A stretch of DNA of 34,039 nucleotides from Phycisphaeraceae bacterium (GCA_020848195.1 JADLAP010000004.1:1-34039), one strand, 5' to 3'. Counted from the first letter of the stretch, positions 1-8,760 are shown. Made by a program: numbers and translations. The notes: a model not told the origin generated them from the sequence alone.

Positions 1-194
1 AGCCAAAGGTGAACCCAGCGCGTAGCCGCCGCGCGAAACCGGCGCGCGGGCCTGGTCTGGACCGGGCTACTCTCGAATGGAACACTACCTCGCCCGTGGA
101 AGAGGACACCCTTTTTAGACAGAAACCTCGACGTTCCCTGTCTGTCAGGCGTTATGTATCGTCTGTGACGATCCTGCGGGCGAAGTGTGCCGAC
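1..194. other. Left-edge stretch without a supported gene
   Basis: No reading frame here is convincing. A minus-strand frame could run off the left edge from a GTG near position 85, but too little is visible to call it. The only structure seen is an imperfect inverted repeat, AGACAG (117-122) with CTGTCT (138-143). It lies downstream of the zinc-ribbon gene on the minus strand, but the minus-strand side carries an A-run and not a T-run, so it does not qualify as an intrinsic terminator for that gene. Confidence 0.4.
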
Positions 195-1073
195 TTATCT
201 GGACTTCGGGGCCGGGATGTTCAAGCGTTCATAGAACTCCGGCTTCAGATCAAACGTCAGATGCACGGGGTTGTCCGTCAACGGTCGGGACAAGATCAGC
301 AGGCCGGGGTTGTAGTCGCCGTGGACCTGTCCGAGCACGTAGGTTTGGCCTTCGACGACAAGCGAGAGTTTGGCGTCGAATTTGAACCGGGTGGTGATCT
401 TCGGATCCGTCACCAGACGTGGACTGGTCAGCGAGATCGCGGTAAGGCCCTCGATATGATCGCGCTGCACGCCGCGACGCACCAGCTCGTCGGTCAGTTT
501 GTCGGGAAGGATGTTGTTGAGGTAGGAGATGCGTCCGTTTTCAGTGTTGGACCAGATAGCCAGACCGAGACCAAACAGTCCGAGCATGAAGATCATCGCC
601 ACGCCGCCGGAGAGCGTGGGGGAAATCCCTCGCGGGGTGATGAAGGTGAGGATGTCCCTGAGCAGACCGCCGAGGGCCAGCATCCAGGTGGGCAGGATCA
701 TCCGACGGCGGCGGCGAGGCAAGAGATGGGCGGTGGAGGCGATGTGGATGCCGGTTTCGACATTAGCGCCGCAGTGCGGGCAGGCGACATCCTCGCGGGG
801 CACGGAAGCCCCGCAGCCGCGGCATGTGGTCATCTGCGCAGGAGCGGCATCCCGGCTCGGCATCTGAAACAGCGGGGTCGGCGGCTCCGCGGACGGCGGC
901 GTCGCGGGAGAAATCCTGGACGCCGGCATTTCCAGCGTCGCGGCCATGGAATCATCCGACGCGCCGGGGATGCGCAGCGCGTTGCCGCACGCCGGGCACC
1001 GAACCCGCTTGCCGCGAAGTTCCGGCTTGACGTTGAACTTCCTGCCGCACACGCATGTCACAGGAATGCTCAT
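195..1073 (-). CDS. Zinc-ribbon membrane protein of unknown function
   Basis: A predicted 292-residue protein of unknown role. Two zinc-binding motifs are visible. The first is N-terminal, CVCGRKFNV then CPACG (about residues 7-30), of the kind often found at the start of planctomycete proteins. The second is a double-CxxC ribbon, CRGCG then CPHCG (about residues 82-105). Two hydrophobic segments follow, near WMLALGGLLRDILTFI and GGVAMIFMLGLFGLGLAIW, and the C-terminal third is probably a folded non-cytoplasmic domain. The tracked ORF begins 12 codons earlier, but MSIPVTCVCG is preferred because it matches the usual start of this ribbon type and has a perfect TATAAT 9 nt upstream. It follows the histidine kinase gene by 51 nt on the same strand. 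No specific function can be assigned. Confidence 0.8.
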   Translation of the reverse strand: MSIPVTCVCGRKFNVKPELRGKRVRCPACGNALRIPGASDDSMAATLEMPASRISPATPPSAEPPTPLFQMPSRDAAPAQMTTCRGCGASVPREDVACPHCGANVETGIHIASTAHLLPRRRRRMILPTWMLALGGLLRDILTFITPRGISPTLSGGVAMIFMLGLFGLGLAIWSNTENGRISYLNNILPDKLTDELVRRGVQRDHIEGLTAISLTSPRLVTDPKITTRFKFDAKLSLVVEGQTYVLGQVHGDYNPGLLILSRPLTDNPVHLTFDLKPEFYERLNIPAPKSR

Positions 1074-1082
1074 GGTGGATGG

Positions 1083-1088
1083 ATTATA
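1083..1088 (-). promoter_or_regulatory. Perfect -10 hexamer (TATAAT) just before the zinc-ribbon gene
   Basis: On the minus strand TATAAT is followed by 9 nt (CCATCCACC) and then ATG. Transcription would start within a few bases of the start codon, giving an almost leaderless mRNA. No good -35 box is visible (TGTGTT at about 16-17 nt is weak). It belongs to the group of similar signals described in the findings. Confidence 0.45.
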
Positions 1089-1124
1089 GAGCAAGGCGCA
1101 GCGCAACACAGTCGCGGGTTCCGC

Positions 1125-3785
1125 TTACGCGGCGGCGTCGCGTTTTGAAGGGTTGAGCAGCTTGTTGCATATCTGGAGCAAAGCCGACTGATTGACGGGC
1201 TTTCGTGCGTAATCGTCGCAGCCGCACCGCAGGCAACGGTCGCGGTCATGCGCCATCGCGTGAGCGGTCAGCGCGATGATAGGCATGATGCAGCCTTCGT
1301 TGCGAAGGGTGGTGGCAAGCGTGTAGCCGTCCATTTCCGGCATCTGCATGTCGGTCACAAGCAGGCGGTAGGGCTTGCCTGTGTTCTGGGCTTCATGAAT
1401 CATGTCCAGGGCGATGCGGCCGTTCTCGGCGGTGTCCACGTCCGCGCCGGCGCGGCGGAGGATCAGCGCGATGAGATTGCGGTTGTCCTTGCCGTCTTCC
1501 GCCAGCAGCACGCGACCGGCGATCTGGGAGGATGTCGAGGCCGCGGGTTGGCGAACGGGGGCGTCCAAGTCGGGCAATTTCGCCACGAGCGTGGCTGAAG
1601 GCGTGGATTCCAGCGGGACATAGAAGCGGAAGAGCGAGCCTTGTCCTTCCCTGGTCCAGACCAGTTCGACGTTGCCGCCGAGCAGTTGCGCCAGACGACG
1701 GCTGATGGTCAGGCCCAGTCCGCTGCCGCCGTGCTTGCGGGTCATGCTGGCGTCGGCCTGCACGAACCATTCAAACGACCGCTGAGCCTGTGCGGCGGAC
1801 ATGCCCACGCCGGTGTCCCGCACTTCGAGCTTCAGCCACTGGCGCGGGCCGTCTGGTTGATGAAGTTTCGCTTCGGCGGACACCGAGGGCATCTGCTCGA
1901 CGACGGCGACTTCCATCGCCACTTCGCCGTATTCCGTGAATTTGACGGCATTGCCGACCAGATTGAGCAGAATCTGCCTTAACCGGGTGGGGTCGCCCCA
2001 GATCCGCGTGGGAATCTCGGTGAGCAGCTTCGCCCCAAGACTGACGCCCTTGCCCGCCGCACGGGGCTGCATCAGGGCGACGATGGCGCTGAGCAGGTCG
2101 GGCAGATCGACTTCGACGCGCTCCGGTTCCAACCGACCAGCCTCGATGCGCGACAGGTCCAGCACGTCGTTGACGATGGTCAGCAGGTGATCGCTGGCGC
2201 GGCGGATGGTGGTCACCGCGTCGATCCGCCGGCGCGGATCGTTCGACACCGCTTCGTCCTCGAGCAGCTCCGCGTAGCCGACGATCGCCGTCAGCGGCGT
2301 GCGGATTTCGTGGCTCATGTTCGCCAGGAACTGGCTCTTGACCCGCGTGGCGATCTCCGCTTCCTCCTTGGCGGTGGACAACTCCGACTGAATCTGTTTC
2401 AGGTTCGTGATGTCGGTGCGCAGACTGACCACGCCGCCGTCGGCCGTGGGACGATCGCTGACGCGGATCCACTGGCCTTCCAGAAGCTGTTCCCACTCGC
2501 TCGGAGCGCGGTGGTGCTGATCGAGCCGGTGCTGAACCCAGGCTTCACGCTCCTGTCCCTTGAGGATGGCGGGATAGCGGCGTGCGTACAGATCCAGCAG
2601 GTCGCCCAGGTTCATGCCAGGCTTGATTTCCTCCCGCACCTGCCAGTACAGCCAGCGGTACTGCTGATTGCAGAACACCAGGCGGTCTTCCGCATCGTAC
2701 ATCGCCAGGGCGGCGCCGATGGCGTTGATGGCGTCTTCCAGATGCTGGCGCGTGCGGGCCAGTTCGGCCATCGCCTCGCGCTCCGCGGTGACGTCCATCT
2801 GCGTGCCGACCAGTCGCGTCGGCCTGCCCTCGCGGTCGCGACAGACCACCCGGCCCCGACCGAGAATCCAGCGCCACGTGCCGTCGTGGTGACGCATCCG
2901 GAACGTCGCCTCGAAAAAATCGCTCTGGCCGTCAAAATGTTCCTGCAGCTTTTTCTGGACATCCATCTGGTCATCCGGATGCAGCCGGCCGCACCACTGG
3001 TCACGACAACCGCGCAGACCTTCGATGTCTTCACCGATCATCGCCGCCCAGCGTGAGTCGAACCGCATTTCTCCGGTCTGCGGATTCCAGTCCCAGGTGC
3101 CCAGTTCCGCGCCGGAGAGGGCCAGGTCCAGCCGTTCCCGTTCGTGACGCAACAGCGACTCCATCCGCCGTCGCTCGGTCACATCCGTGGCGATGCCCAG
3201 AAATCCGCCGGGCTGCCCCTGCTCTTCGGGAAGAGGATGAAGCTCCACATACAGCGACAGCTCATCGCCGCCGCGGGTATAGCCGACGGTTTCCATCTGG
3301 ATCGTCCGGCGTTTGCGCATGAATGTCAGAAACTGCCGCACGCCGCCCGGTTCGGTCATCGGAACATGCAGCACGGACGCCGGCTTGCGATCCCGCACGT
3401 CGTCAAGCGAGTACCCGGTCATCCGCTCGAAGCTCGCGTTGACCCAGACGATGCGACCGTGGTGATCGAGAATCACCACGGCATTAGGTATGTTCTGCGC
3501 CACGAGCGCCAGTCGGTGCGCCTGGTCGTGGTCAAAAAGCAGGCGCTGATGCGCCCGGGCCAGCCAGAGGTGATAACCGGCGACGACCACGACGGCGACC
3601 ATGCCCACGCCGGCCGTGAGCCAGGTCCAGCCCCGCAGCGCGCCGGATACATCGACCAGCACCGCCAGCCGGACCATCGCGCCGATCAGCGCCAACATGC
3701 CCGCCGCCATCACCACCCGGCCCACCAGGCGAATCGGATCATTCAGTAACGAACGACGCGCCGGCTTGCCGCGCGTGCCGCGCAT
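1125..3785 (-). CDS. Hybrid sensor histidine kinase with three PAS domains and a receiver
   Basis: An 886-residue membrane-bound two-component sensor that would autophosphorylate on histidine and pass phosphate to its own receiver domain. In order: two transmembrane helices (about 20-44 and 54-76), a PAS/PAC domain (about 90-205, VVILDHHGRIVWVN), a second PAS of the PAS_3 type (about 215-340, GTWDWNPQTGEMRF), and a third PAS-like domain (about 350-455). HisKA follows with H-box FLANMSHEIRTPLTAI, then HATPase with N-box LLNLVGNAVKFTE and G-boxes DTGVGMS and GGSGLGLTI. The receiver has phospho-acceptor Asp in LLVTDMQMPEMDG and Lys in ARKPV. The ORF extends to 3851, but the ATG at 3785 has an AGGGGTG ribosome-binding site and a TAATAT box upstream. 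No dedicated partner regulator is adjacent, so input and output are unknown. Confidence 0.92.
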   Translation of the reverse strand: MRGTRGKPARRSLLNDPIRLVGRVVMAAGMLALIGAMVRLAVLVDVSGALRGWTWLTAGVGMVAVVVVAGYHLWLARAHQRLLFDHDQAHRLALVAQNIPNAVVILDHHGRIVWVNASFERMTGYSLDDVRDRKPASVLHVPMTEPGGVRQFLTFMRKRRTIQMETVGYTRGGDELSLYVELHPLPEEQGQPGGFLGIATDVTERRRMESLLRHERERLDLALSGAELGTWDWNPQTGEMRFDSRWAAMIGEDIEGLRGCRDQWCGRLHPDDQMDVQKKLQEHFDGQSDFFEATFRMRHHDGTWRWILGRGRVVCRDREGRPTRLVGTQMDVTAEREAMAELARTRQHLEDAINAIGAALAMYDAEDRLVFCNQQYRWLYWQVREEIKPGMNLGDLLDLYARRYPAILKGQEREAWVQHRLDQHHRAPSEWEQLLEGQWIRVSDRPTADGGVVSLRTDITNLKQIQSELSTAKEEAEIATRVKSQFLANMSHEIRTPLTAIVGYAELLEDEAVSNDPRRRIDAVTTIRRASDHLLTIVNDVLDLSRIEAGRLEPERVEVDLPDLLSAIVALMQPRAAGKGVSLGAKLLTEIPTRIWGDPTRLRQILLNLVGNAVKFTEYGEVAMEVAVVEQMPSVSAEAKLHQPDGPRQWLKLEVRDTGVGMSAAQAQRSFEWFVQADASMTRKHGGSGLGLTISRRLAQLLGGNVELVWTREGQGSLFRFYVPLESTPSATLVAKLPDLDAPVRQPAASTSSQIAGRVLLAEDGKDNRNLIALILRRAGADVDTAENGRIALDMIHEAQNTGKPYRLLVTDMQMPEMDGYTLATTLRNEGCIMPIIALTAHAMAHDRDRCLRCGCDDYARKPVNQSALLQICNKLLNPSKRDAAA

Positions 3786-4041
3786 GGACCGACACCCCTG
3801 ACCCTTCCTCGGATCAACAGCCGGACGGATATTATTGGACCCTTCATACATCCCGGAGGTTCCATGTGGCGAGACATCCTTCGGTATCGACCGTTGTGGC
3901 CGTCACCTGCAGTTACACAGGGTAAAAGTCACGATAGATATCCCGCGATTGTCTCCTCAGACGCCACACGCCTGCTTCGCGCGGGATACGCCGGCCGGCC
4001 CGAACCACGATGGAAATCGCCTTCCCCCGTTCGACGGTCCA

Positions 4042-4070
4042 TTGTCCATCCCCGGACGGGATGCTACATT
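4042..4070 (+). promoter_or_regulatory. Sigma70-type promoter for the phosphoesterase
   Basis: TTGTCC (4042-4047), a 17-nt spacer and TACATT (4065-4070) preceded by TG-N, an extended -10. The predicted start, near 4077, coincides with a hairpin CGTCCGA (4077-4083) / TCGGACG (4092-4098) with an 8-nt loop. That hairpin sits directly before the AAGGACG ribosome-binding site of the gene starting at 4113. Confidence 0.45.
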
Positions 4071-4112
4071 TCACATCGTCCGAAACGATAATCGGACGGC
4101 AAGGACGACGTT

Positions 4113-4937
4113 GTGGCGGAACCCCGCGAATTCAGCCTTGAAGAAGTGATGCCGGAGGAAGCGCTGGAAGCCAGCTCGGACGAGCCGGTGGCGCTGGTGT
4201 CGGACATCCACGCCAACGTCGACGCCTTGCGCGTGGTGCTGGACGACATCGAATCCCGCGGCGTCAAACGCATCCTCTGTCTCGGCGACATCATCGGCTA
4301 CGGGCCTAATCCCTGCGAATGCCTCGATCTGGTCATGGAACGCTGCGAATGGGCGCTCATGGGCAATCACGACTTCGCATGCCTGTATGAGCCGACGGCC
4401 TTCAACGCCAGCGCCGAGGCGGCCGCGTTCTGGACGAGAAGGCAATTCGAGCTGGAGCCGGACGTCAAGAAGCGCCGCCGGCGGTGGGAGTTCCTCGGCG
4501 GCCTGGCCGTTCGCAGGTTCTTCAACGGCGCGCTGTGCGTCCATGCCTCGCCCCGCAGGCCCATCAATGAGTACATCTTTCCCGACGACGTCATCACCTC
4601 GCCTTCCAAGATGGCCCAGATTTTCGATCGCATCGAAACCCGCTGCTACTGCGGCCACACCCATGTCACCGGAGTCTTCACCGACGAGCCGGACTTCTAC
4701 CCCCCCGCCGACCTGGACAACCGCTACCAGTTCAGCAAGGGCGAAAAGTGCATCATCAACCCCGGCTCCGTCGGCCAGCCGCGAGACCGCGACCCCCGCG
4801 CCAGCTACGCCATCCTCTATGCCGACTACGCCGAATTCGTCCGGCTGGAGTACGACATTCAGGCGGTGATCGACAAGATCGACCAGGTTCCCGATCTCAA
4901 CGAATTTCTCGGTCAGCGCCTGCTGGAAGGTCGATGA
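4113..4937 (+). CDS. Metallophosphoesterase (calcineurin-like)
   Basis: A 274-residue cytoplasmic protein of the calcineurin-like phosphoesterase superfamily (MPP_superfamily, YfcE/ApaH-like fold). All the usual metal-binding blocks are present in order: SDIHANVDAL (D-x-H), LGDIIGYGPNP (GD-x-x-GYGP), MGNHDFA (GNHD), CVHASPR, CGHTHVTG (GHTH) and NPGSVGQPRD. The GYGP and NPGSVGQPR forms are typical of the subgroup often annotated as protein serine/threonine phosphatase or diadenosine-tetraphosphatase-like; the true substrate cannot be read from sequence. The start is GTG at 4113 with AAGGACG upstream; an ATG at 4149 is an alternative. It converges on the RNA methyltransferase gene, leaving 19 nt between the stop codons. 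Confidence 0.92.
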   Translation: MAEPREFSLEEVMPEEALEASSDEPVALVSDIHANVDALRVVLDDIESRGVKRILCLGDIIGYGPNPCECLDLVMERCEWALMGNHDFACLYEPTAFNASAEAAAFWTRRQFELEPDVKKRRRRWEFLGGLAVRRFFNGALCVHASPRRPINEYIFPDDVITSPSKMAQIFDRIETRCYCGHTHVTGVFTDEPDFYPPADLDNRYQFSKGEKCIINPGSVGQPRDRDPRASYAILYADYAEFVRLEYDIQAVIDKIDQVPDLNEFLGQRLLEGR

Positions 4938-4946
4938 CGCGGGAAG

Positions 4947-5018
4947 AATGCCGGATTCACAGAATCCGGCTCGGATCATGCTGCGATTCGTCAGAGCCGG
5001 ATTTTGTAAATCCGGCAT
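4947..5018. repeat. REP-like pair of palindromes in inverted orientation
   Basis: Two hairpin units, GCCGGATT-CACAG-AATCCGGC and GCCGGATT-TTGTA-AATCCGGC, lie about 21 nt apart. The two 26-bp arms are also reverse complements of each other with only two mismatches. The result is a nested palindrome, like a paired REP/BIME unit. It sits between two convergent genes and could also act as a bidirectional terminator. The methyltransferase reads into it and stops inside it. Confidence 0.75.
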
Positions 5019-5829
5019 TTTCCCGCTCGATTCCGCCGCCCTGCGTGAAGTGGTACAGGCACACCGCCGCAGCCACCGCGACGTTCAGCGAATCCGTGCC
5101 CATCGACATGGGTATCGTCACCGGCAGATCGCAGGCGTCGATCCACGCATCCTCAAGCCCCTGATCCTCCGGCCCCATGAGCAGCGCCAGCCGGCCGGGA
5201 TGTTTCGTCTGGGACAGCGGGATCGCGCCAGGCTTGAGCACGGTGGCGGCGCTTTGCACGCCATGTTCCTCCCGCAGCCGACGCAGGTCTGCCGGCAGGT
5301 CGTCGCACATCACCGTGGGCATTCGGAACACCGCGCCCATGGATACCCGCAGCGCGCGCCTGGACCACGGATCGCACGCACTTTTCCCCAGCAATACCGC
5401 GGTGACGCCAAACGCCCCGGCAATGCGGTACAGCGCGCCGAGATTCTCGTTGCTGATGACCTTGGGCAGCACCAGCAGCGTCGCGCGGTCGGGCCAGTGG
5501 GATGTGATGTCCGACAGCGACAGCGGTTGAGGGCGAATGCCATACGCCAGCACGCCGCTGTGAAACTCATAGCCCACGATTTTCCGCACGAAATCGTCGG
5601 GCACTTCCAGCACCAGTGTGTGGTCGGGCACAAAGGCAAGCACTTCGTCCCGCCTCTTGCGCGAAGTCAGCACAAGCTCAGCTTCAAGCCTGGCGGCGAA
5701 CAGCCGCTGCGCCAGCCAGTGCCCCTCGGCAATGAACCGCCCGCAGCCGGCGGGCGCATCCCGGCCTTTCAGCGAACGAAATGCCGCCAAACGTGGGTCA
5801 TTCAGATCGTCGATCACTTCCACAGGCAT
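4957..5829 (-). CDS. TrmH/SpoU-family RNA 2'-O-methyltransferase
   Basis: A 290-residue SPOUT methyltransferase that would transfer a methyl group from SAM to a ribose 2'-OH in rRNA or tRNA. The three SpoU motifs are clear: ISNENLGALYRIAGAFG (motif 1), LLMGPEDQGL (motif 2) and IPMSMGTDSLNVAVAAA (motif 3). The N-terminal third (RFIAEGHWLAQRL) resembles the substrate-binding domain of RlmB/TrmH types. The start at 5829 is chosen over the tracked 5883 because family homology begins near VEVIDDLNDPRLAAF, and a TACAAT box lies 7 nt upstream. The last 20 or so residues (from about AGFTKSGSDESQ) are encoded by the REP-like palindrome, so the native C-terminus was probably replaced or extended by repeat insertion. 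The exact RNA target is unknown. Confidence 0.9.
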   Translation of the reverse strand: MPVEVIDDLNDPRLAAFRSLKGRDAPAGCGRFIAEGHWLAQRLFAARLEAELVLTSRKRRDEVLAFVPDHTLVLEVPDDFVRKIVGYEFHSGVLAYGIRPQPLSLSDITSHWPDRATLLVLPKVISNENLGALYRIAGAFGVTAVLLGKSACDPWSRRALRVSMGAVFRMPTVMCDDLPADLRRLREEHGVQSAATVLKPGAIPLSQTKHPGRLALLMGPEDQGLEDAWIDACDLPVTIPMSMGTDSLNVAVAAAVCLYHFTQGGGIERENAGFTKSGSDESQHDPSRIL

Positions 5830-5836
5830 GGCGGGG

Positions 5837-5842
5837 ATTGTA
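5837..5842 (-). promoter_or_regulatory. -10-like TACAAT, 7 nt before the methyltransferase start
   Basis: On the minus strand TACAAT is followed by CCCCGCC and ATG, placing a predicted transcription start at or next to the start codon. No convincing -35 box or Shine-Dalgarno sequence is visible. It is a candidate leaderless promoter. Confidence 0.45.
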
Positions 5843-5879
5843 AGCCATGTCGATGATGCGATCAGAGACAGGTTGAGGA

Positions 5880-7169
5880 TCACGCCGCGGCGACGGTCAG
5901 GCCGAGATCAGTCGCCAGGCGTTGTGCGGACGTATACGTGGGATTGACGCGAAGGGCGTCGGCCACCGCGTCCACCGCCATGGCCTTCTCCCCCATCGCT
6001 TTCGAGCAGACCGCCAGGTGATAGTGCGTGTCGGCGCGACGGGGCCAGTGTTCGCAATGCTCCGCGAAAGTGCGCTGCGCCGAAGCCAGCAGGCAATCCA
6101 GCACGGAAGCCTGCGGCACGGGCTGCACGTCGGGTTCGCCGCGTAGCTGCGCCATGACCCGGCCCGCACAGGCCACGGACCAGAGCGTGGCGACGAGTTG
6201 CCTGCGCTGCTGTTTGCTCGCGTGGATTCGCAGATGCTTGCGGGCATGGTCAACCAGCTTCGGTCGGTGTACCTGCAGCGCACAGACCAGCAATCCCGCC
6301 CATGCGGCGGCGTCCTGAGGCTGATGTCGCGTCAGTTGCCACCAGCATCGCCCCGCCATGCCGAACCGTCCGTTGTGCATGAGCACCTTGGCCTGCACCG
6401 CCAGCGCCGCGGAAGACGCCTCCCCTCCTTGCGTCTTCGCGTGGCTGGCGCGGTGCAGGGCCAATGCGCTGGCCCCCTGTTCATCGGCGATCTGGGCTGC
6501 TTCCAGCCACAGCGCCTGTTCCCGGGGCTGCTGATCCAGCAGATTCCGGATGGATTCCTCCGCGTCGCACAAACGTCCGCTCTGACGGCAGAGCTTGGCG
6601 CGTTCCCATTGCCTGGCCTCGCGGGCGTCGTCGGACGCCGGCTGATTCGCCGGCGTTTCGCCGAGCAAGTCGGCGGCATCCGATGGCTGATCGTGTTCCA
6701 CCAGCCGCGCCAGCAGCCGCGCGGAGGCGGCATCTTCCGGGCAGAGCATGCGGACGAGGCGAAGCTGTCGCACCGCGTCGCCGGTCTGTCCCATGCGCCG
6801 GTACAGTTGCGCCAGCAGCCTGGCGATGCGTGCGTCGGACGGCTGGTTTTCCTGCAGGATTTCCAGCCGTTCCACGGCGTCCTTGAACCGCCGGCTTCGA
6901 GCCAGCGCCACGGCATACAACCACTGCGCGTCCGGGGTGGTTTCGCCGTGCGCGTGAAGCTGCTGCATGTCCAGCGTGTGCAGGGCCAGATGCGGCCGAT
7001 TGCGTGCCAGTTCGATGCGGGCCTGAAGCAGCCGGGCGGGCAGGTGGCCGGGGTCCAGTTCCAGGGCTTTGGCGATGGCGCGGGAAGCGACGTCGTAAAC
7101 CTGGGCGTCGAAGGCTGCGCCGGCTTCGTCGATCCATCGCTCCACATTCATCCGCCGTTGCAGACTCAT
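5880..7169 (-). CDS. TPR-repeat protein (second gene of a coupled pair)
   Basis: A 429-residue protein built largely of tetratricopeptide-like helical repeats, for example AIAKALELDPGHLPARLLQA, RIARLLAQLYRRMGQTGDAVRQL and AVDAVADALRVNPTYTSAQRL. There is no signal peptide, so it is probably a cytoplasmic scaffold. The tracked ORF is 53 codons longer, but the ATG at 7169 overlaps the stop of the upstream TPR gene (ATGA, 4 bp), which implies translational coupling. The extra upstream residues lie inside that gene in another frame. No enzymatic domain is seen. The two genes are probably co-expressed partners; a specific role cannot be assigned. Confidence 0.85.
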   Translation of the reverse strand: MSLQRRMNVERWIDEAGAAFDAQVYDVASRAIAKALELDPGHLPARLLQARIELARNRPHLALHTLDMQQLHAHGETTPDAQWLYAVALARSRRFKDAVERLEILQENQPSDARIARLLAQLYRRMGQTGDAVRQLRLVRMLCPEDAASARLLARLVEHDQPSDAADLLGETPANQPASDDAREARQWERAKLCRQSGRLCDAEESIRNLLDQQPREQALWLEAAQIADEQGASALALHRASHAKTQGGEASSAALAVQAKVLMHNGRFGMAGRCWWQLTRHQPQDAAAWAGLLVCALQVHRPKLVDHARKHLRIHASKQQRRQLVATLWSVACAGRVMAQLRGEPDVQPVPQASVLDCLLASAQRTFAEHCEHWPRRADTHYHLAVCSKAMGEKAMAVDAVADALRVNPTYTSAQRLATDLGLTVAAA

Positions 7170-8110
7170 GCCGCCAGTTCCTGTTTCAGTCGCACCGCCA
7201 CGGGATGGTTCGGCGTCTGGGCCAGCCACAATTTCAGACGATGCTTCGCAACGTGAACCTTGCCGTCCTGATGGTCGCGGCGAATCCACGCGGCACGAAG
7301 ATCGGGGTAGGTCGGATGTTCGTGACACGCCTGCGCGAGCACGTGCGTGGCCGCGGGTCCGACCGCCGGATCGTCCGCGACTTTCGCCAGCACCAGCGCC
7401 AGCGGCGCGGCATAGGGATTGGCCTTGAGGCCGCGATGCGCCCAGCGCCGGGCTTCATCCTCATCGCCAAGCATCATGGACAATTCCGCCATGGCGCGAC
7501 AAAGCATTTCGGCGTGGCCGTCCTGTTCCATGTCACGGGCGGCACGGTTCAAGGCGGTACGCAGAAGCGAAGCCGATTCGGCATCAAAGCTGATTTTCTG
7601 AGCAGCCACCAGGCTCGGGACCACGTTCGGGCGACGAACCAGGTCCAGCGCGAGTTGTTCGATCAACGCCGGATTGGCGCCGGTCAGTTCCGACGTTCCC
7701 GGCATATCGGTGGCGGCCAGCCAGGTCATGACCTGCGCATCGTGGCCGAAATCACGGTAAAGCTGGGCCGCCAGATGCCTGGCCGTGTCGAGCATGTCCA
7801 GACGAACCAGCACGCTGATGAGCATCTCCAGTCGCTGTGGCTGCGCGGCTTCCCGACCGGCCGGATTGGCCAGCGGCGTGACGAGCACCGCCCTGGCGTC
7901 ATCCCAGCGATCCTGCCGGGCCAGCAGCGATGCCAGTAGCAGCACCGCCTCGGCCGGGCAGTCCGGCTCGCGCCGCCAGGCGTGCAGTTCCAGCGTCGCG
8001 CCGGCCATCTGTCCCTGCCAGCACGCCTCCGCCAGTCGCCCAAGCCGCTGTTCCGCGGATTCGGTTGTGATCGGGCGCGTCGTTCGGGGTTGTGTCTGCG
8101 GTATGGACAT
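7166..8110 (-). CDS. TPR-like repeat protein (first gene of a coupled pair)
   Basis: A 314-residue helical-repeat protein of unknown function. Alanine- and leucine-rich helix pairs such as RLGRLAEACWQGQMAGATLELHAW and ISVLVRLDMLDTARHLAAQLYRDFG look like degenerate TPRs, and one pair (DEARRWAHRGLKANPYAAPL) is close to consensus. There is no signal peptide. The start MSIPQTQP at 8110 is preferred over the tracked 8161 because a GCAGGACGG ribosome-binding region lies just upstream. Its stop overlaps the next gene's start by 4 bp. It may act as a protein-interaction partner of that second TPR protein. Confidence 0.82.
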   Translation of the reverse strand: MSIPQTQPRTTRPITTESAEQRLGRLAEACWQGQMAGATLELHAWRREPDCPAEAVLLLASLLARQDRWDDARAVLVTPLANPAGREAAQPQRLEMLISVLVRLDMLDTARHLAAQLYRDFGHDAQVMTWLAATDMPGTSELTGANPALIEQLALDLVRRPNVVPSLVAAQKISFDAESASLLRTALNRAARDMEQDGHAEMLCRAMAELSMMLGDEDEARRWAHRGLKANPYAAPLALVLAKVADDPAVGPAATHVLAQACHEHPTYPDLRAAWIRRDHQDGKVHVAKHRLKLWLAQTPNHPVAVRLKQELAA

Positions 8111-8358
8111 CTGGCCGTCCTGCGGTTCCACCTGGATCGGGCCTGCACAATGCCACCCCATGCCCTGTCGCGTGGGATGGCTCTGCCGGTTGTATCGGCT
8201 GTAACGACGGCAGGGTTTAGGCGGATACTATGAAACCGGGTTATGGCGTGAAGATGAAGCTGGTGTGAAGAAAAAGAGCATTCGCACTGAGGCTGCGAGG
8301 CATGACAGCAAAACAGGATCTGCTTCCGTGTTGTTCCGGCCTGATCTGAAGTTCGGCG

Positions 8359-8754
8359 TCACATCGTCTTGGCACGAGGTTGCTCTTGCTCTGCGCGGTT
8401 CAGGTCCAACGGTTCCGGCATGGGAGCGTCAGGAGGTGCCGACCGGTCTTGCATGTAACGTGCATACGCACCCACCAGCGTCCCCAGCGGCACAAATTCC
8501 GTGAAGGGAACCGTGCAGTACACCGCTGCCGCCAAGGCACAGAGCAGACGACTCCGCCTGCTCAAGCCCAGCGACTGTCCCAGCCAGTAACCGGCAAACG
8601 CGCCCACGGGGATGCCCGCCACCAGTCCGAAAGAGCCGAAAGTCAGCAGATCAACCACATCAATGATCATCCCCGCGACAACAGGCCCGAACACGCGATT
8701 AATCCGCGTAGAGGTGTCGTTGGACGTTTCTGTGTTGACAGTTCCATCCACCAT
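8359..8754 (-). CDS. Small membrane protein of unknown function
   Basis: A 131-residue protein with an N-terminal polar stretch, a hydrophobic glycine-rich hairpin (LTFGSFGLVAGIPVGAFAGYWLG) and a second hydrophobic segment (LLCALAAAVYCTVPF), ending in a proline- and glutamate-rich tail. It is likely an inner-membrane protein with two or three segments. No family is recognised. It lies 41 nt downstream of the retropepsin-like gene but appears to have its own promoter ending 6 nt before the ATG. Confidence 0.7.
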   Translation of the reverse strand: MVDGTVNTETSNDTSTRINRVFGPVVAGMIIDVVDLLTFGSFGLVAGIPVGAFAGYWLGQSLGLSRRSRLLCALAAAVYCTVPFTEFVPLGTLVGAYARYMQDRSAPPDAPMPEPLDLNRAEQEQPRAKTM

Positions 8755-8760
8755 GTGAGC

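Noticed and set aside
111-143. CTTTTT plus AGACAG/CTGTCT inverted repeat as an intrinsic terminator
   Set aside because: For the minus-strand gene the bases after the stem are A-rich, not T-rich, and no plus-strand gene ends here.
9-1148. 379-residue plus-strand ORF at the left edge
   Set aside because: Antisense to the zinc-ribbon gene, rich in Arg/Gly/His, with no motif; the minus-strand gene has two CxxC pairs and membrane helices.
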